From an uncultured Acetobacterium sp. (lineage in GTDB: Bacteria; Bacillota; Clostridia; Eubacteriales; Eubacteriaceae), in contig NZ_OY760905.1 of NCBI RefSeq assembly GCF_963664135.1, positions 2,816,736 to 2,880,735 of the forward strand: a DNA stretch of 64,000 bases, given 5' to 3'. Each line of letters opens with the position of its first letter. Position 1 is the stretch's first letter. Positions 17,331 to 27,761 of this stretch are shown here, piece after piece. The position numbers and the translations under genes are program-made. The notes under the pieces are model-generated. The model saw only the letters and a program-made list of their open reading frames with translations. It did no database searches and had not been told where the DNA came from.

Positions 17331-18218
17331 ATGACACTGATAATAAGCGTTGTAACTGCTTGGGTAAGCGTTTTTTTAGCAGGGCTACTTGTAATTATAT
17401 ATTTGCTACGAATTGTTAATAAGGGAAAAAGAAAAAGTAAGCTGATCGGAAGAATAAATAAAAAACTGAGGAATTCCCACAAAACCATGGGGATTGCATT
17501 TGTGATTACGGCCTGTATTCATGGATATTTTTCATCGGGAGCCATTCTATCACTTAATTTTGGGACGCTTTGTATGGTAATGGGGATTCTGTTGGGATTA
17601 ACTTATATGTTGAGAAAGCTCTTTCCCCAAAAACTCACCTGGATCAAACCACATCGATGGCTAACGGTTGTATTGATTGTATTCCTGGGATTGCATTTAT
17701 GGGAAGTTGGAGGAATCATGGGACCGGAAGCTTTTTTTACTGGTGCCGCAAATGAAATCCAGACCTCGGTTGATAAACTTTACGGAAGCTCTACTGTGTC
17801 GGCATCAGCCGGCGAGGATCAAACAGACACAATAGCGACCGCTGAAACCACGACGACAGCTAACTCCAATACAACCATAACTGATACAGTGGTCGCAAAA
17901 ACGAATCTATTTTTGGGAAGCGTTGACTTAAAAGACGGCACCTATACAGGTGTGGCTGATGGATATGGACCAGATCTTACGGTCAGTGTGACAGTAGCAG
18001 ATAATGTGATTACCGATGTGCAAGTTGTATCGCATAATGAAGTTGGGCAAAAGCATTATGGCGTTGCCATCGAAGCTATTCCAGCAGCGATTGTGGCACA
18101 GCAAACGCCAGTGGTTGATAGTATTTCTGGAGCAACCTATACATCAAATGGAGTCATGCAGGCAGTTATCAATGCATTGGAGCCAGCTGTGATTTCAGGA
18201 ACGCTCCCGAGTTTGTGA
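17331..18218 (+). CDS. Membrane haem/flavin redox protein (ferric-reductase-like plus FMN-binding domain)
   Basis: The 295-residue protein has four transmembrane segments (about 4-26, 52-66, 75-95, 108-124). His50/His64 and His108/His122 are each spaced by 14 residues, the bis-haem pattern of ferric-reductase-like domains. A Thr/Ser/Ala-rich linker (about 140-190) leads to an extracytoplasmic FMN-binding domain that ends with DSISGAT, where Thr269 matches the covalent flavinylation site used by ApbE. It probably passes electrons across the membrane to an outside acceptor. AAAGGAGG precedes the ATG. No ApbE gene is in the window. Confidence 0.8.
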   Translation: MTLIISVVTAWVSVFLAGLLVIIYLLRIVNKGKRKSKLIGRINKKLRNSHKTMGIAFVITACIHGYFSSGAILSLNFGTLCMVMGILLGLTYMLRKLFPQKLTWIKPHRWLTVVLIVFLGLHLWEVGGIMGPEAFFTGAANEIQTSVDKLYGSSTVSASAGEDQTDTIATAETTTTANSNTTITDTVVAKTNLFLGSVDLKDGTYTGVADGYGPDLTVSVTVADNVITDVQVVSHNEVGQKHYGVAIEAIPAAIVAQQTPVVDSISGATYTSNGVMQAVINALEPAVISGTLPSL

Positions 18219-18326
18219 AAAAGTGATGGTTCAGAACTAATCAATAATCTTGACAACGAGAAGAAATCAAGACATCATTTTTCGGACAATTGAAAGCATT
18301 TTCAATTATGTTACTGAACGATTAAG

Positions 18327-18383
18327 CACTAACACTTGGAAAACTGTTTTATAAACAAAATTTCAGTGTTGGTGTCTTTTTTT
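18327..18383 (+). terminator. Terminator after the FMN-binding gene
   Basis: CACTAACACT (18327-18336) pairs with AGTGTTGGTG (18365-18374), followed by seven T residues. The loop is long (28 bases). Confidence 0.6.
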
Positions 18384-18473
18384 ATGTAAAAAATCAATCA
18401 ATCAATATTTTCCGATAAATAGGGTAGTAAGATTGAAAGAGTAGATTAATTATAAAAATTAAGGAGGATTCAC

Positions 18474-18935
18474 ATGCCAAAAATGTCAAGAATTCAAACA
18501 TTGAAACAACGAGAACAGCCAACCCTGATACTACGAATGACGACAAATGTTGAAGAATTGCCACGCATAATTGGGGAAAGCTTTGGAAAAATTGTAGCTT
18601 ATCTCAATGAAATTGGGGAACTTATGTCAGATGTTCCTTTTGTCGCCTATCATAATATGGATATGCAAAATCTCGAAGTTGAGATTGGTTTTCCTGTCGC
18701 CCAGCCGTTGCCAGGGAAAGGTGAAGTTCAACCAAGTTTTATTCCCGAGGGAAAAATTATCTTTTGTATGTATCGAGGATCTTATGCAGAAATGGAACCG
18801 GTTTATATTGAAATGTCACAATGGTTTGAAAATAATGAATGCCAACCATCAGGAATTTCATATGAATATTATTATAATGATCCAGAGTTTCCAGAAAGTG
18901 AGTGGCTCACAAAAATTGTTATGCCCATTAAATAG
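18474..18935 (+). CDS. GyrI-like small-molecule-binding (AraC effector) domain protein
   Basis: The 153-residue protein consists only of a GyrI-like/SRPBCC-type ligand-binding domain. The pattern includes VEIGFPVAQPLPGKGEV in the middle and GSYAEMEPVYIEMSQWFE (about residues 103-120), followed by YEYYYNDPEF; the conserved Glu of the binding pocket is present. There is no DNA-binding domain. AAGGAGG precedes the ATG. Such stand-alone proteins bind or hydrolyse small hydrophobic or electrophilic compounds; the ligand here is unknown. Confidence 0.82.
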   Translation: MPKMSRIQTLKQREQPTLILRMTTNVEELPRIIGESFGKIVAYLNEIGELMSDVPFVAYHNMDMQNLEVEIGFPVAQPLPGKGEVQPSFIPEGKIIFCMYRGSYAEMEPVYIEMSQWFENNECQPSGISYEYYYNDPEFPESEWLTKIVMPIK

Positions 18936-19080
18936 GTTTTATAACAATTAAAAGGATATGAAAAAATGAGGTATGGCATTCAAACATATATAAAGATAAT
19001 ATGTTCACAATGGAGAATAAACAGAAACTACTAGGAAATCAATTGATTGAGCGAACAAAACTGTAAGCCTGCATGTTGCG

Positions 19081-19122
19081 GTCCAATCAGACACGTCCGA
19101 TTTACTAAATGTTTGATTGGAC
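19081..19122. promoter_or_regulatory. Inverted repeat upstream of the GNAT gene
   Basis: GTCCAATCA and TGATTGGAC are perfect 9-base arms separated by 24 bases, 35 bases before the acetyltransferase start. There is no T tract, so an operator or mRNA hairpin is more likely than a terminator. Confidence 0.4.
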
Positions 19123-19156
19123 ATAACATGACTCATTATAAATAGGAGGAAGAAGA

Positions 19157-19660
19157 ATGAAATTTGAATTAAGAGATTGGAAACTGGATGATGCCGAAAG
19201 TATTGTGCGTTATGCAAATAACCCCAAGGTCGCCTGCTTTTTGAAAAACGAGTTCCCATCGCCCTACACATTGGACGATGCCCATATGTTCATAGACAAG
19301 TGTATCCACAGAGATCAGACAAAACAGTCGATTAAAGCCATTGTCATTGATAATGAGCCCATCGGCTCGGTGGGATTAATTCTTCAGGATGATGTCAGCA
19401 GTAAAACTGCCGAGTTGGGATATTGGTTGGGTGAACCATTTTGGGGAAAAGGAATCATGACCAGAGCTTTAATTCAGACTTGTGAAAATGGCTTTGCCAA
19501 CTTTGATATTTTCAGGATTTATTCCAGACCTTTTTTAGAAAATACCGGAGCGCGGAAAGCTCTGGAAAATGCCGGTTTCCAGCTGGAAGGCATCTGTAAA
19601 AAGGCGATCTTCAAAAATGGAAAAATAACAGATTATTGTATGTATGCGTTGATAAAGTAA
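19157..19660 (+). CDS. GNAT family N-acetyltransferase (RimJ/RimL-like)
   Basis: The 167-residue protein has the GNAT order: an N-terminal WKLDDAESIVRYANN strand-helix, IGSVGLIL (strand 4), AELGYWLGEPFWGKGIMTRAL (the acetyl-CoA pyrophosphate loop) and RPFLENTGARKALENAGF. This is the RimJ/RimL/YdaF-like subgroup that acetylates protein N termini or small amines. GGAGGAAG precedes the ATG. A strong terminator follows. The substrate is not known. Confidence 0.88.
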   Translation: MKFELRDWKLDDAESIVRYANNPKVACFLKNEFPSPYTLDDAHMFIDKCIHRDQTKQSIKAIVIDNEPIGSVGLILQDDVSSKTAELGYWLGEPFWGKGIMTRALIQTCENGFANFDIFRIYSRPFLENTGARKALENAGFQLEGICKKAIFKNGKITDYCMYALIK

Positions 19661-19690
19661 GTGGATGTTGAAACAGAACAGGATAACAGA

Positions 19691-19732
19691 AAAGATGCTA
19701 AATGATGAAGACGATCATTTAGCATCTTTTTT
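19691..19732 (+). terminator. Strong terminator after the GNAT gene
   Basis: A perfect 16-bp stem (AAAGATGCTAAATGAT / ATCATTTAGCATCTTT) is followed by a T run. Confidence 0.9.
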
Positions 19733-19796
19733 AGTCGGGTAATTTTAAATTATTTTTGAAGATGTGAATTTAAAGCAAGAAAAGTATGTATAAAGA

Positions 19797-19825
19797 TTGA
19801 CGGTATACCAAAAAAGTGCTAAAAT
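19797..19825 (+). promoter_or_regulatory. Promoter of the diguanylate cyclase gene
   Basis: TTGACG (19797-19802) and TAAAAT (19820-19825) have a 17-base spacer. The leader after it (about 140 bases) shows no c-di-GMP riboswitch. Confidence 0.65.
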
Positions 19826-19968
19826 ACTACAAACATATAAGAATAATATGAAATAAAAGATCGATGATATAAGAATGGTTTTATAGATTTAATTCTTTAA
19901 AAGATGAAAGGTGAAAACATTAAAAGTTAAAAAAGAAAGGGTCGCTTTTACAAGTGAGGTACAAAAAC

Positions 19969-21045
19969 ATGGCAGCAGGGTATAAATTTGAATGGAAAAA
20001 AAGATCGTTATATAAGTGCATTCAAATAATGTGTGTCGTTTTTATGATGATGATATTTGTTTACATTTTTCATAACCTTACGTTGATGTGTAAAACAGAA
20101 GCGCTCTTAACTGATTTAGGAAATATCAGAAGCGAAACTCAGCATTTGATTATGCTGGAATTTTTTGGTACACCCCGAAATGATGTGATCACCGGGCTTG
20201 ATAATGACATGCAAAATATAAAAATAGAAAATAATTGGACCAAAGATTCAGATTATTTGCAAAAGTTAAGCTTATTATCATTGGAATGGTCGACCTTAAA
20301 ATCATATCTTGACGATTATAGAATAGAAAAGGACGGGACAAAAGAACTTATCCAAGACAGTGAAGTGTATTTAAATGCTATGAACGATATGGCCAGGGTG
20401 GTTACCCAGTATCGTGCCGAGATAATAAATCAATTAAACATATCGATATGTTTACTGGTCGCCATTTTCGGTGCATTGGTTATTGTTTCGCTACCCCAAA
20501 ATATGAAAGAAATCAAACTGATTCAGAAGAATAGAGAACTGGAACTGGCAGCTTATATTGATAAAATAACGGGTTTGCCAAGTCGCAGAAGTTGTGAGGA
20601 AAAAATATGGATGCCGATTAATCCCAGAAAGGTACCATATTGTGTAGTGATATTTGATCTCAATAATTTAAAGAAGGTCAATGATGAATATGGACATCAC
20701 GAAGGGGATCGCTTGATAAAAGGATTCGCTGGTATTCTGGAAAATATTAGTAATGACCGTATTTTTGCCGGACGATACGGTGGTGACGAATTCATTTTGA
20801 TTGTTCATGGCTACAATGAAGAAAGAATTCTGAGATTATTAAATAAAGTTGAATTAAAGGTAGAGAATCACAATATTCAAAATAATCATCCACAGATACA
20901 ATATGCAGTTGGTTATTCTTTTGAAGGAGAGACGCTAAGAGAGATGATTGATATCGCTGATGAAAGAATGTATATCAACAAAAAAGCTATGAAAGAGAAA
21001 AAAGCGCCGGTAGTAAAGATGTCGGTGGATTATATCAATCTTTAG
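19969..21045 (+). CDS. Membrane-bound diguanylate cyclase (GGDEF)
   Basis: It makes c-di-GMP from two GTP. Residues about 15-37 and 147-168 are transmembrane segments that bracket a roughly 110-residue extracellular sensor region of unknown ligand. The GGDEF domain begins at DKITGLPSRRSCEE and contains the intact active site RYGGDEFIL. No RxxD inhibitory site stands directly before it. I prefer ATG 19969 (GTGAGG nine bases ahead) over GTG 19954. The next gene encodes an HD-GYP phosphodiesterase, so synthesis and breakdown are paired. Confidence 0.88.
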   Translation: MAAGYKFEWKKRSLYKCIQIMCVVFMMMIFVYIFHNLTLMCKTEALLTDLGNIRSETQHLIMLEFFGTPRNDVITGLDNDMQNIKIENNWTKDSDYLQKLSLLSLEWSTLKSYLDDYRIEKDGTKELIQDSEVYLNAMNDMARVVTQYRAEIINQLNISICLLVAIFGALVIVSLPQNMKEIKLIQKNRELELAAYIDKITGLPSRRSCEEKIWMPINPRKVPYCVVIFDLNNLKKVNDEYGHHEGDRLIKGFAGILENISNDRIFAGRYGGDEFILIVHGYNEERILRLLNKVELKVENHNIQNNHPQIQYAVGYSFEGETLREMIDIADERMYINKKAMKEKKAPVVKMSVDYINL

Positions 21046-21113
21046 GATCCATAAAGCAGTATTTGTTCATCATACTTTATAATTTAAAAACTTTCAAAAG
21101 AGGGGAGAGGAAC

Positions 21114-21887
21114 ATGACGGAAGCAAAAGCGTATCGGGATATTTATAATTTTTCAGTAAAATTAAATGAAGTTTATCAACTGTTCAATGATGAGCATGAA
21201 GACGCAAATGAAATCTTTTCACTTCAATTTCAAAAGTATACTCGGTTCATGATTAACGGTCTGATGAATGCTTCATTTCTTGATTTGGAAAAATATCGAA
21301 ATGCAAGTTGTGTCAGCAACTGTTTACCAGGACACTCTATCCGGACAGCACTACTTTCAATTTGCCTTGCCAAGGAATTAGATATCGATAAGGAAGAAAT
21401 ATATTTTATTGGTTTGGGTGGAATATTACATGATATTGGAAAATTATTTGTTCCCAGTAAAATTCTGCATAAACCGTGTAAACTGAGTGCCACTGAATTT
21501 GATGTGGTTAAAAAGCATGCGTCAATGGGCTTTGAACTGCTTGAAGATGTGCGCTGGCTCCCCCAAGAAAGTCTGCTGATTGTTCAAAGTCATCACGAAA
21601 AGTTGGATGGCAGTGGCTATCCTAATCGCTTAGTTGGCAATGAAATACATATCTTTAGCCGAATTGTTGGAGTCGCCGATGTTTTTGATGCGATAACCAG
21701 TAAAAGAAATTATCGTGAGATGGTTAATTATAATGAAGCGTTGGAAATAATTAAGCGAGAAACACCCCATCTCTTAGATAAAAATATTGTAATGGGTCTG
21801 ATTGATCTAGTCGAATCACATATCCGTTCCAATGGAAAGCATAACGAAAATTTAAATATTGGACAAGGGCGAGCTCAGGCAGTTTGA
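21114..21887 (+). CDS. HD-GYP domain c-di-GMP phosphodiesterase
   Basis: The 257-residue protein has a short N-terminal helical region, then a full HD-GYP domain: GHSIRTALLS, GILHDIGKLFVP, QSHHEKLDGSGYP (the HHE..DG.GYP signature) and GVADVFDAITSKRNY. These residues bind the metal centre that hydrolyses c-di-GMP. ATG 21114 follows GGGGAGAGG; the frame extends upstream without a site. It lies 68 bases after the diguanylate cyclase on the same strand and is probably co-transcribed with it. Confidence 0.9.
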   Translation: MTEAKAYRDIYNFSVKLNEVYQLFNDEHEDANEIFSLQFQKYTRFMINGLMNASFLDLEKYRNASCVSNCLPGHSIRTALLSICLAKELDIDKEEIYFIGLGGILHDIGKLFVPSKILHKPCKLSATEFDVVKKHASMGFELLEDVRWLPQESLLIVQSHHEKLDGSGYPNRLVGNEIHIFSRIVGVADVFDAITSKRNYREMVNYNEALEIIKRETPHLLDKNIVMGLIDLVESHIRSNGKHNENLNIGQGRAQAV

Positions 21888-21985
21888 AGGTTAATAGCAA
21901 AAATAGTGAACGCGATTTAAAAATATTACTAGCATTATTAGTAGCAGGCCTAGTTTTGCTATATTGGTACTTAAAAAAGTTATAA
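21884..21985 (+). CDS. Possible 33-residue single-span membrane peptide
   Basis: A TTG that overlaps the HD-GYP stop codon opens a 33-codon frame with a charged N terminus, one hydrophobic helix (ILLALLVAGLVLLYWYL) and a Lys-rich end. The composition is that of a real small membrane protein and translation could be coupled to the gene before it, but no clear ribosome site exists. Its 3' end enters the most degenerate terminal CRISPR repeat. Confidence 0.35.
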   Translation: MKVNSKNSERDLKILLALLVAGLVLLYWYLKKL

Positions 21986-24900
21986 GCTATATTATGGTTC
22001 AGCTTTATCCATGCTGGCTTCTGACCCGTCAGCTCCGAAGATTTTAAGACATAATATGTTATGGTTCAGCTACCAACACCAACAAAAAATATGAAAGTTA
22101 TTAAGCGATTTAAAAACATCATATGTTATGGTTCAGCTTTAATGGGAAATAGACCACCTCAAAAGGCATAGAGATTTAAAAACATCATATGTTATGGTTC
22201 AGCGACAAGACGTTTACCTTCACGGAAATCCACAACTATTTAAAAACATCATATGTTATGGTTCAGCGCAGCGTATCTGGTGACGGATGCATGTATTTAA
22301 TACCATTTAAAAACATCATATGTTATGGTTCAGCTTTACCTGATGTAGCTTCAGTAGTTCTATTTTTCAATTTAAAAACATCATATGTTATGGTTCAGCA
22401 TCCAACCGCGTCAAATTCCGTCGCATGATAAGCCGATTTAAAAACATCATATGTTATGGTTCAGCTTTATGAGCTTTTCTTACTGTTACGTCCTCCAGGG
22501 CATTTAAAAACATCATATGTTATGGTTCAGCGGTGAAATCGTGGGTTTTGATGATCTCATTAATCCATTTAAAAACATCATATGTTATGGTTCAGCCGCA
22601 AGTTTGAAAACAGAGTTATGGTTTCTAAAAATAATTTAAAAACATCATATGTTATGGTTCAGCTGTTCTTCGGCGGTAATCCAGCCGTTTGTTAGCGCCA
22701 TTTAAAAACATCATATGTTATGGTTCAGCTGCGAATAGAAAGTTTGCCGAATCAAATTGTGCGTAATTTAAAAACATCATATGTTATGGTTCAGCCAGCA
22801 TACTATAGTGGTACAGTGACTAAACCAGCGGTATTTAAAAACATCATATGTTATGGTTCAGCGGAAATCGGATCGATATAATCTTTGTCAGCCAATCATA
22901 TTTAAAAACATCATATGTTATGGTTTAGCATTTTTCAGTGAACATTGAAATCATAACCTTTGAAGAAATTTAAAAACATCATATGTTATGGTTCAGCATG
23001 CATGGCTTAATTAGTGGCTTGGATGTCAATACATTTAAAAACATCATATGTTATGGTTCAGCAAGTATGGCCTGGTCCATCGTTAAACCTCTTTAAATTT
23101 AAAAACATCATATGTTATGGTTCAGCGAACGAGTTGAGGAAAAAATGGAGTATTCTGTTTTATTTAAAAACATCATATGTTATGGTTCAGCTGTGTTTAA
23201 GTATCTGGACTTGGTCAACTATCAAACATTTAAAAACATCATATGTTATGGTTCAGCACACTATCATTATACTATGTGTTGTCTATTGTTGTAATTTAAA
23301 AACATCATATGTTATGGTTCAGCTGCTGATGTTGTTGATGCTGGACTAGATTCGGTAATATTTAAAAACATCATATGTTACGGTTCAGCCTTTGCTGTTC
23401 CGTGGTCCATGGCTTTTCGCTGGCCAATTTAAAAACATCATATGTTACGGTTCAGCAAGATATCAAACTCCGTATTCCCGCCCATGATCGGATTTAAAAA
23501 CATCATATGTTACGGTTCAGCCCCTGTAACGAAAACTTTTTATTGGCAAAGGCTGCTTATTTAAAAACATCATATGTTACGGTTCAGCCTTGTAAAATGC
23601 CGTTTTTCAACAATAATTACAAAATTTAAAAACATCATATGTTACGGTTCAGCATCATGCGAAGGATTCGAGGTAATTACTGATAAACAATTTAAAAACA
23701 TCATATGTTACGGTTCAGCGGAAATGAAGAGTTTATTGAAGCGTGGGTAGAAGAATTTAAAAACATCATATGTTACGGTTCAGCGAAAGTAAAAAGATTG
23801 ATTATGTAGAAATATATTCATTTAAAAACATCATATGTTACGGTTCAGCTGGCTGCTTTAATGGCTGCTTGTTTGTTTCCCTTAAATTTAAAAACATCAT
23901 ATGTTACGGTTCAGCACGCTCTCCGGAAGCGCCTTTTCTTTTAGAATTAATATTTAAAAACATCATATGTTACGGTTCAGCGGTAATGTTCCTGTAGGCG
24001 CTGCGTTGTAATCACAAATTTAAAAACATCATATGTTACGGTTCAGCACACGGCTTACCGAATGGCTGTGGATCTGTACCGGGGATTTAAAAACATCATA
24101 TGTTACGGTTCAGCTCACCGACAACCGCCGTTCCTTCCGCACTAGCCTATTTAAAAACATCATATGTTACGGTTCAGCCTTAGCACTGGATCAAGGCAGA
24201 CGCCATCCCGGTTAATTTAAAAACATCATATGTTACGGTTCAGCATGGGTCTGGCGGGTTAGGGATTGACGACTGCATAGCATTTAAAAACATCATATGT
24301 TACGGTTCAGCAATAATCTTGCATATCAAGAACGTCCTGGGTTCTCTATTTAAAAACATCATATGTTACGGTTCAGCTTGTGCTGCCTACGAATTAGGTA
24401 ATCGTGTCAGGTTATTTAAAAACATCATATGTTACGGTTCAGCACGGCTCCACGGAATAGTAATACCGCCATTCTCACCATTTAAAAACATCATATGTTA
24501 CGGTTCAGCGTTTATTATTTGCTACCAATCCAACGATTTAAAATATTTAAAAACATCATATGTTACGGTTCAGCCCGGTTTCAATATGACCTGTATAATA
24601 TTCACCCAAATTTAAAAACATCATATGTTACGGTTCAGCGTTCCGAATGTCCGTTGATGAGTACATCAAAAAAGGATTTAAAAACATCATATGTTACGGT
24701 TCAGCTAGTTGAAAGCAATTGTAAATCAGATGTAGCCTCAATTTAAAAACATCATATGTTACGGTTCAGCTTAAATCCAGTCGAGCCGTGGTGCTTGTGT
24801 ATTGATCATTTAAAAACATCATATGTTACGGTTCAGCAATAGAAAGGAAGTGAAAACAAATGCCAGAAGAAAGCAATTTAAAAACATCATATGTTACGGT

Positions 24901-27602
24901 TCAGCTGCCAATACAGTTACCAATGCAGGGGCGACTGGCTAATTTAAAAACATCATATGTTACGGTTCAGCCTTACCGATGTTGACCAGCTCTAAAACTT
25001 CATGCCAATTTAAAAACATCATATGTTACGGTTCAGCGGGGTATTTGAAGTCACACAGGAACAGTTTTTATCTGATTTAAAAACATCATATGTTACGGTT
25101 CAGCTTGCCAGTGTTTCGTTTCCTTTTTCGGCCAGCATTGCATTTAAAAACATCATATGTTACGGTTCAGCTGACATTATCTCTTATTCTCTCCGACGTT
25201 TCGCCTAATTTAAAAACATCATATGTTACGGTTCAGCTCTTGGTTCTTTCATCTGCTGGCACAATGGTTATGATTTAAAAACATCATATGTTACGGTTCA
25301 GCCCGGGCACCGATGCAAGGAAATCGTCGGTCGCCGGATTTAAAAACATCATATGTTACGGTTCAGCGAAACGAAAACTGGGAGCCGTGGGAGCATGACA
25401 CAATTTAAAAACATCATATGTTACGGTTCAGCGATCATCAATTTGTTGGTATAAGCTTTCATGGCCTCTTATTTAAAAACATCATATGTTACGGTTCAGC
25501 CATGTGGAACGTGTATACATGAGTATAAGTTTACATAATTTAAAAACATCATATGTTACGGTTCAGCTGAAAATATTGTGGGAGGACGGCCGAGCTTTTG
25601 ACGTATTTAAAAACATCATATGTTACGGTTCAGCGGTTGATTTCCATTCTCTTTTAAATTCTCAAATTTGATTTAAAAACATCATATGTTACGGTTCAGC
25701 TTTTAGTGGTTAGCCACCCAAACGGCCGGAGATCATTTAAAAACATCATATGTTACGGTTCAGCTATACAGGGTGTATTTTAGCGGATTGGACAACTGAA
25801 TTTAAAAACATCATATGTTACGGTTCAGCTTCTTTTATTTCTTTTTCTAATGCTGTTATTTTATCCATTTAAAAACATCATATGTTACGGTTCAGCTTTA
25901 ATCAATTTGCTTTTTTCCTTATCCAGCGTGGATTTAAAAACATCATATGTTACGGTTCAGCTGCTTGGTTAATCCATTTCTTACTATCATCAAAATAATT
26001 TAAAAACATCATATGTTACGGTTCAGCTCTTGCGTCGGATCGGAACAATCAGGATTAGTATTTATTTAAAAACATCATATGTTACGGTTCAGCATCAATT
26101 TAGATGGCGTAATCGACGCTGACGTGACATTTAAAAACATCATATGTTACGGTTCAGCATCCACCACTTTTGGTTATCTGACAACTTCCCTGTTATTTAA
26201 AAACATCATATGTTACGGTTCAGCTTCGCCAGTTGTCAATACCTCGCCAGTGCTGTCAGATTTAAAAACATCATATGTTACGGTTCAGCTTAGTAGACTT
26301 CATAAGACAATTGAGGGTCGAAGCATTTAAAAACATCATATGTTACGGTTCAGCTTCCGGCGGAGTTGAAGGAACGATTGTCAGCTTGACATTTAAAAAC
26401 ATCATATGTTACGGTTCAGCCATCGCTGCTAATGGGTGGCGGATACCTAGAGACGTATTTAAAAACATCATATGTTACGGTTCAGCGTGGGTATAGGTGT
26501 TAAAATTGCAAGTGTTCGATTGGATTTAAAAACATCATATGTTACGGTTCAGCCAATGGTCTGGTGGTCGAACGTAAAGGGAAAAATTCATTTAAAAACA
26601 TCATATGTTACGGTTCAGCTTATTCCTCGCCCTCCATAACGATCCCATCTTTTATTATTTAAAAACATCATATGTTACGGTTCAGCAGCCCTGGTAGACG
26701 GACCTACACGGTCCAATCAGGATTTAAAAACATCATATGTTACGGTTCAGCATACCCCAATCCTTTCTGGTTCTGCGATTCTTCCAGCATTTAAAAACAT
26801 CATATGTTACGGTTCAGCGATTACCAGAATTGATATTGCGGAGACTTTTCACATATTTAAAAACATCATATGTTACGGTTCAGCGTCATTGATCTTTTAT
26901 AATTAGATGTAACACTTTCATTTAAAAACATCATATGTTACGGTTCAGCGCTTTTGGTGTAACTGCTGTTGGAATAACTTATAATTTAAAAACATCATAT
27001 GTTACGGTTCAGCGATATCAATTATAAACATACCTCGCCACTCCTATTTAATTTAAAAACATCATATGTTACGGTTCAGCCTATTTGTGTGTTTATGAAT
27101 GGTGCTATTCATATATTTAAAAACATCATATGTTACGGTTCAGCATTAACGGAAAAGGTAAAGAAATAGAGTGTATTATATTTAAAAACATCATATGTTA
27201 CGGTTCAGCTAAAATGGTGAAAAGACCAGAGTGGGCTAAATCATCATTTAAAAACATCATATGTTACGGTTCAGCGGCAGTGTTAATTTAAACATGAAAG
27301 CCAGTTATTCATTTAAAAACATCATATGTTACGGTTCAGCGATATCAAACTTAATAAGGTTTATATCCTCTATATCATTTAAAAACATCATATGTTACGG
27401 TTCAGCGTATCAGGTTCTTTGTTGAAATAGAAATTGAAGTATTTAAAAACATCATATGTTACGGTTCAGCTGGCAACAGCAAAAGTAAAATCAACTGATT
27501 ACATAGTATTTAAAAACATCATATGTTACGGTTCAGCCCAGCATCTTGTATCTACTGAATAAACCGGAACATATTTAAAAACATCATATGTTACGGTTCA
27601 GC
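21974..27602 (-). CRISPR. Type I-B CRISPR array, 86 repeats and 85 spacers
   Basis: A 30-base repeat recurs every 64-68 bases; on the plus strand it begins ATTTAAAAACATCATATG and ends GGTTCAGC. Spacers are 34-38 bases. Repeats at 22041 and (heavily) 21974 are degenerate, which marks the left side as the old, leader-distal end; the leader lies at the right, next to cas2. Transcription is therefore inferred on the minus strand, with crRNA handles ending TTTTAAAT. Repeats up to 23294 read TTATGG; all from 23360 onward read TTACGG. The repeat at 22900 has one further change (GGTTTAGC). Apparent reading frames here merely translate the repeat and are not genes. Confidence 0.98.
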
Positions 27603-27761
27603 CATAGTAAAATAGTCAAAAAAATAATTGAATAATCTATAATACTAAGTTATCAAAGCGTTTGAGCAAATTTTACCAGCTCCTTTCGAATTTTAGCTCA
27701 AATACGCAAAATCCCATTAAAATGGTGATTTTGAAAGAAAAAATGAAATCCGCCTGGTAAA
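27603..27761 (-). promoter_or_regulatory. CRISPR leader
   Basis: This 159-base AT-rich non-coding stretch lies between the cas2 stop and the first repeat. It holds two inverted repeats (TTTGAGC/GCTCAAA at 27660-27702 and AAAATC...GATTTT at 27708-27733) and AT-rich -10-like TATTAT/TATAGA sequence nearest the array. It should contain the array promoter and the acquisition signals. Confidence 0.75.

Noticed and set aside
19826..19968. c-di-GMP riboswitch before the diguanylate cyclase
   Set aside because: The leader lacks the conserved GEMM core and tetraloop; it is simply AT-rich.
22189..26496. Several plus-strand reading frames of 60-110 codons containing KTSYVMVQ or FKNIICYGSA
   Set aside because: They are translations of the CRISPR repeat in different frames and vary only in the spacers; they are not genes.
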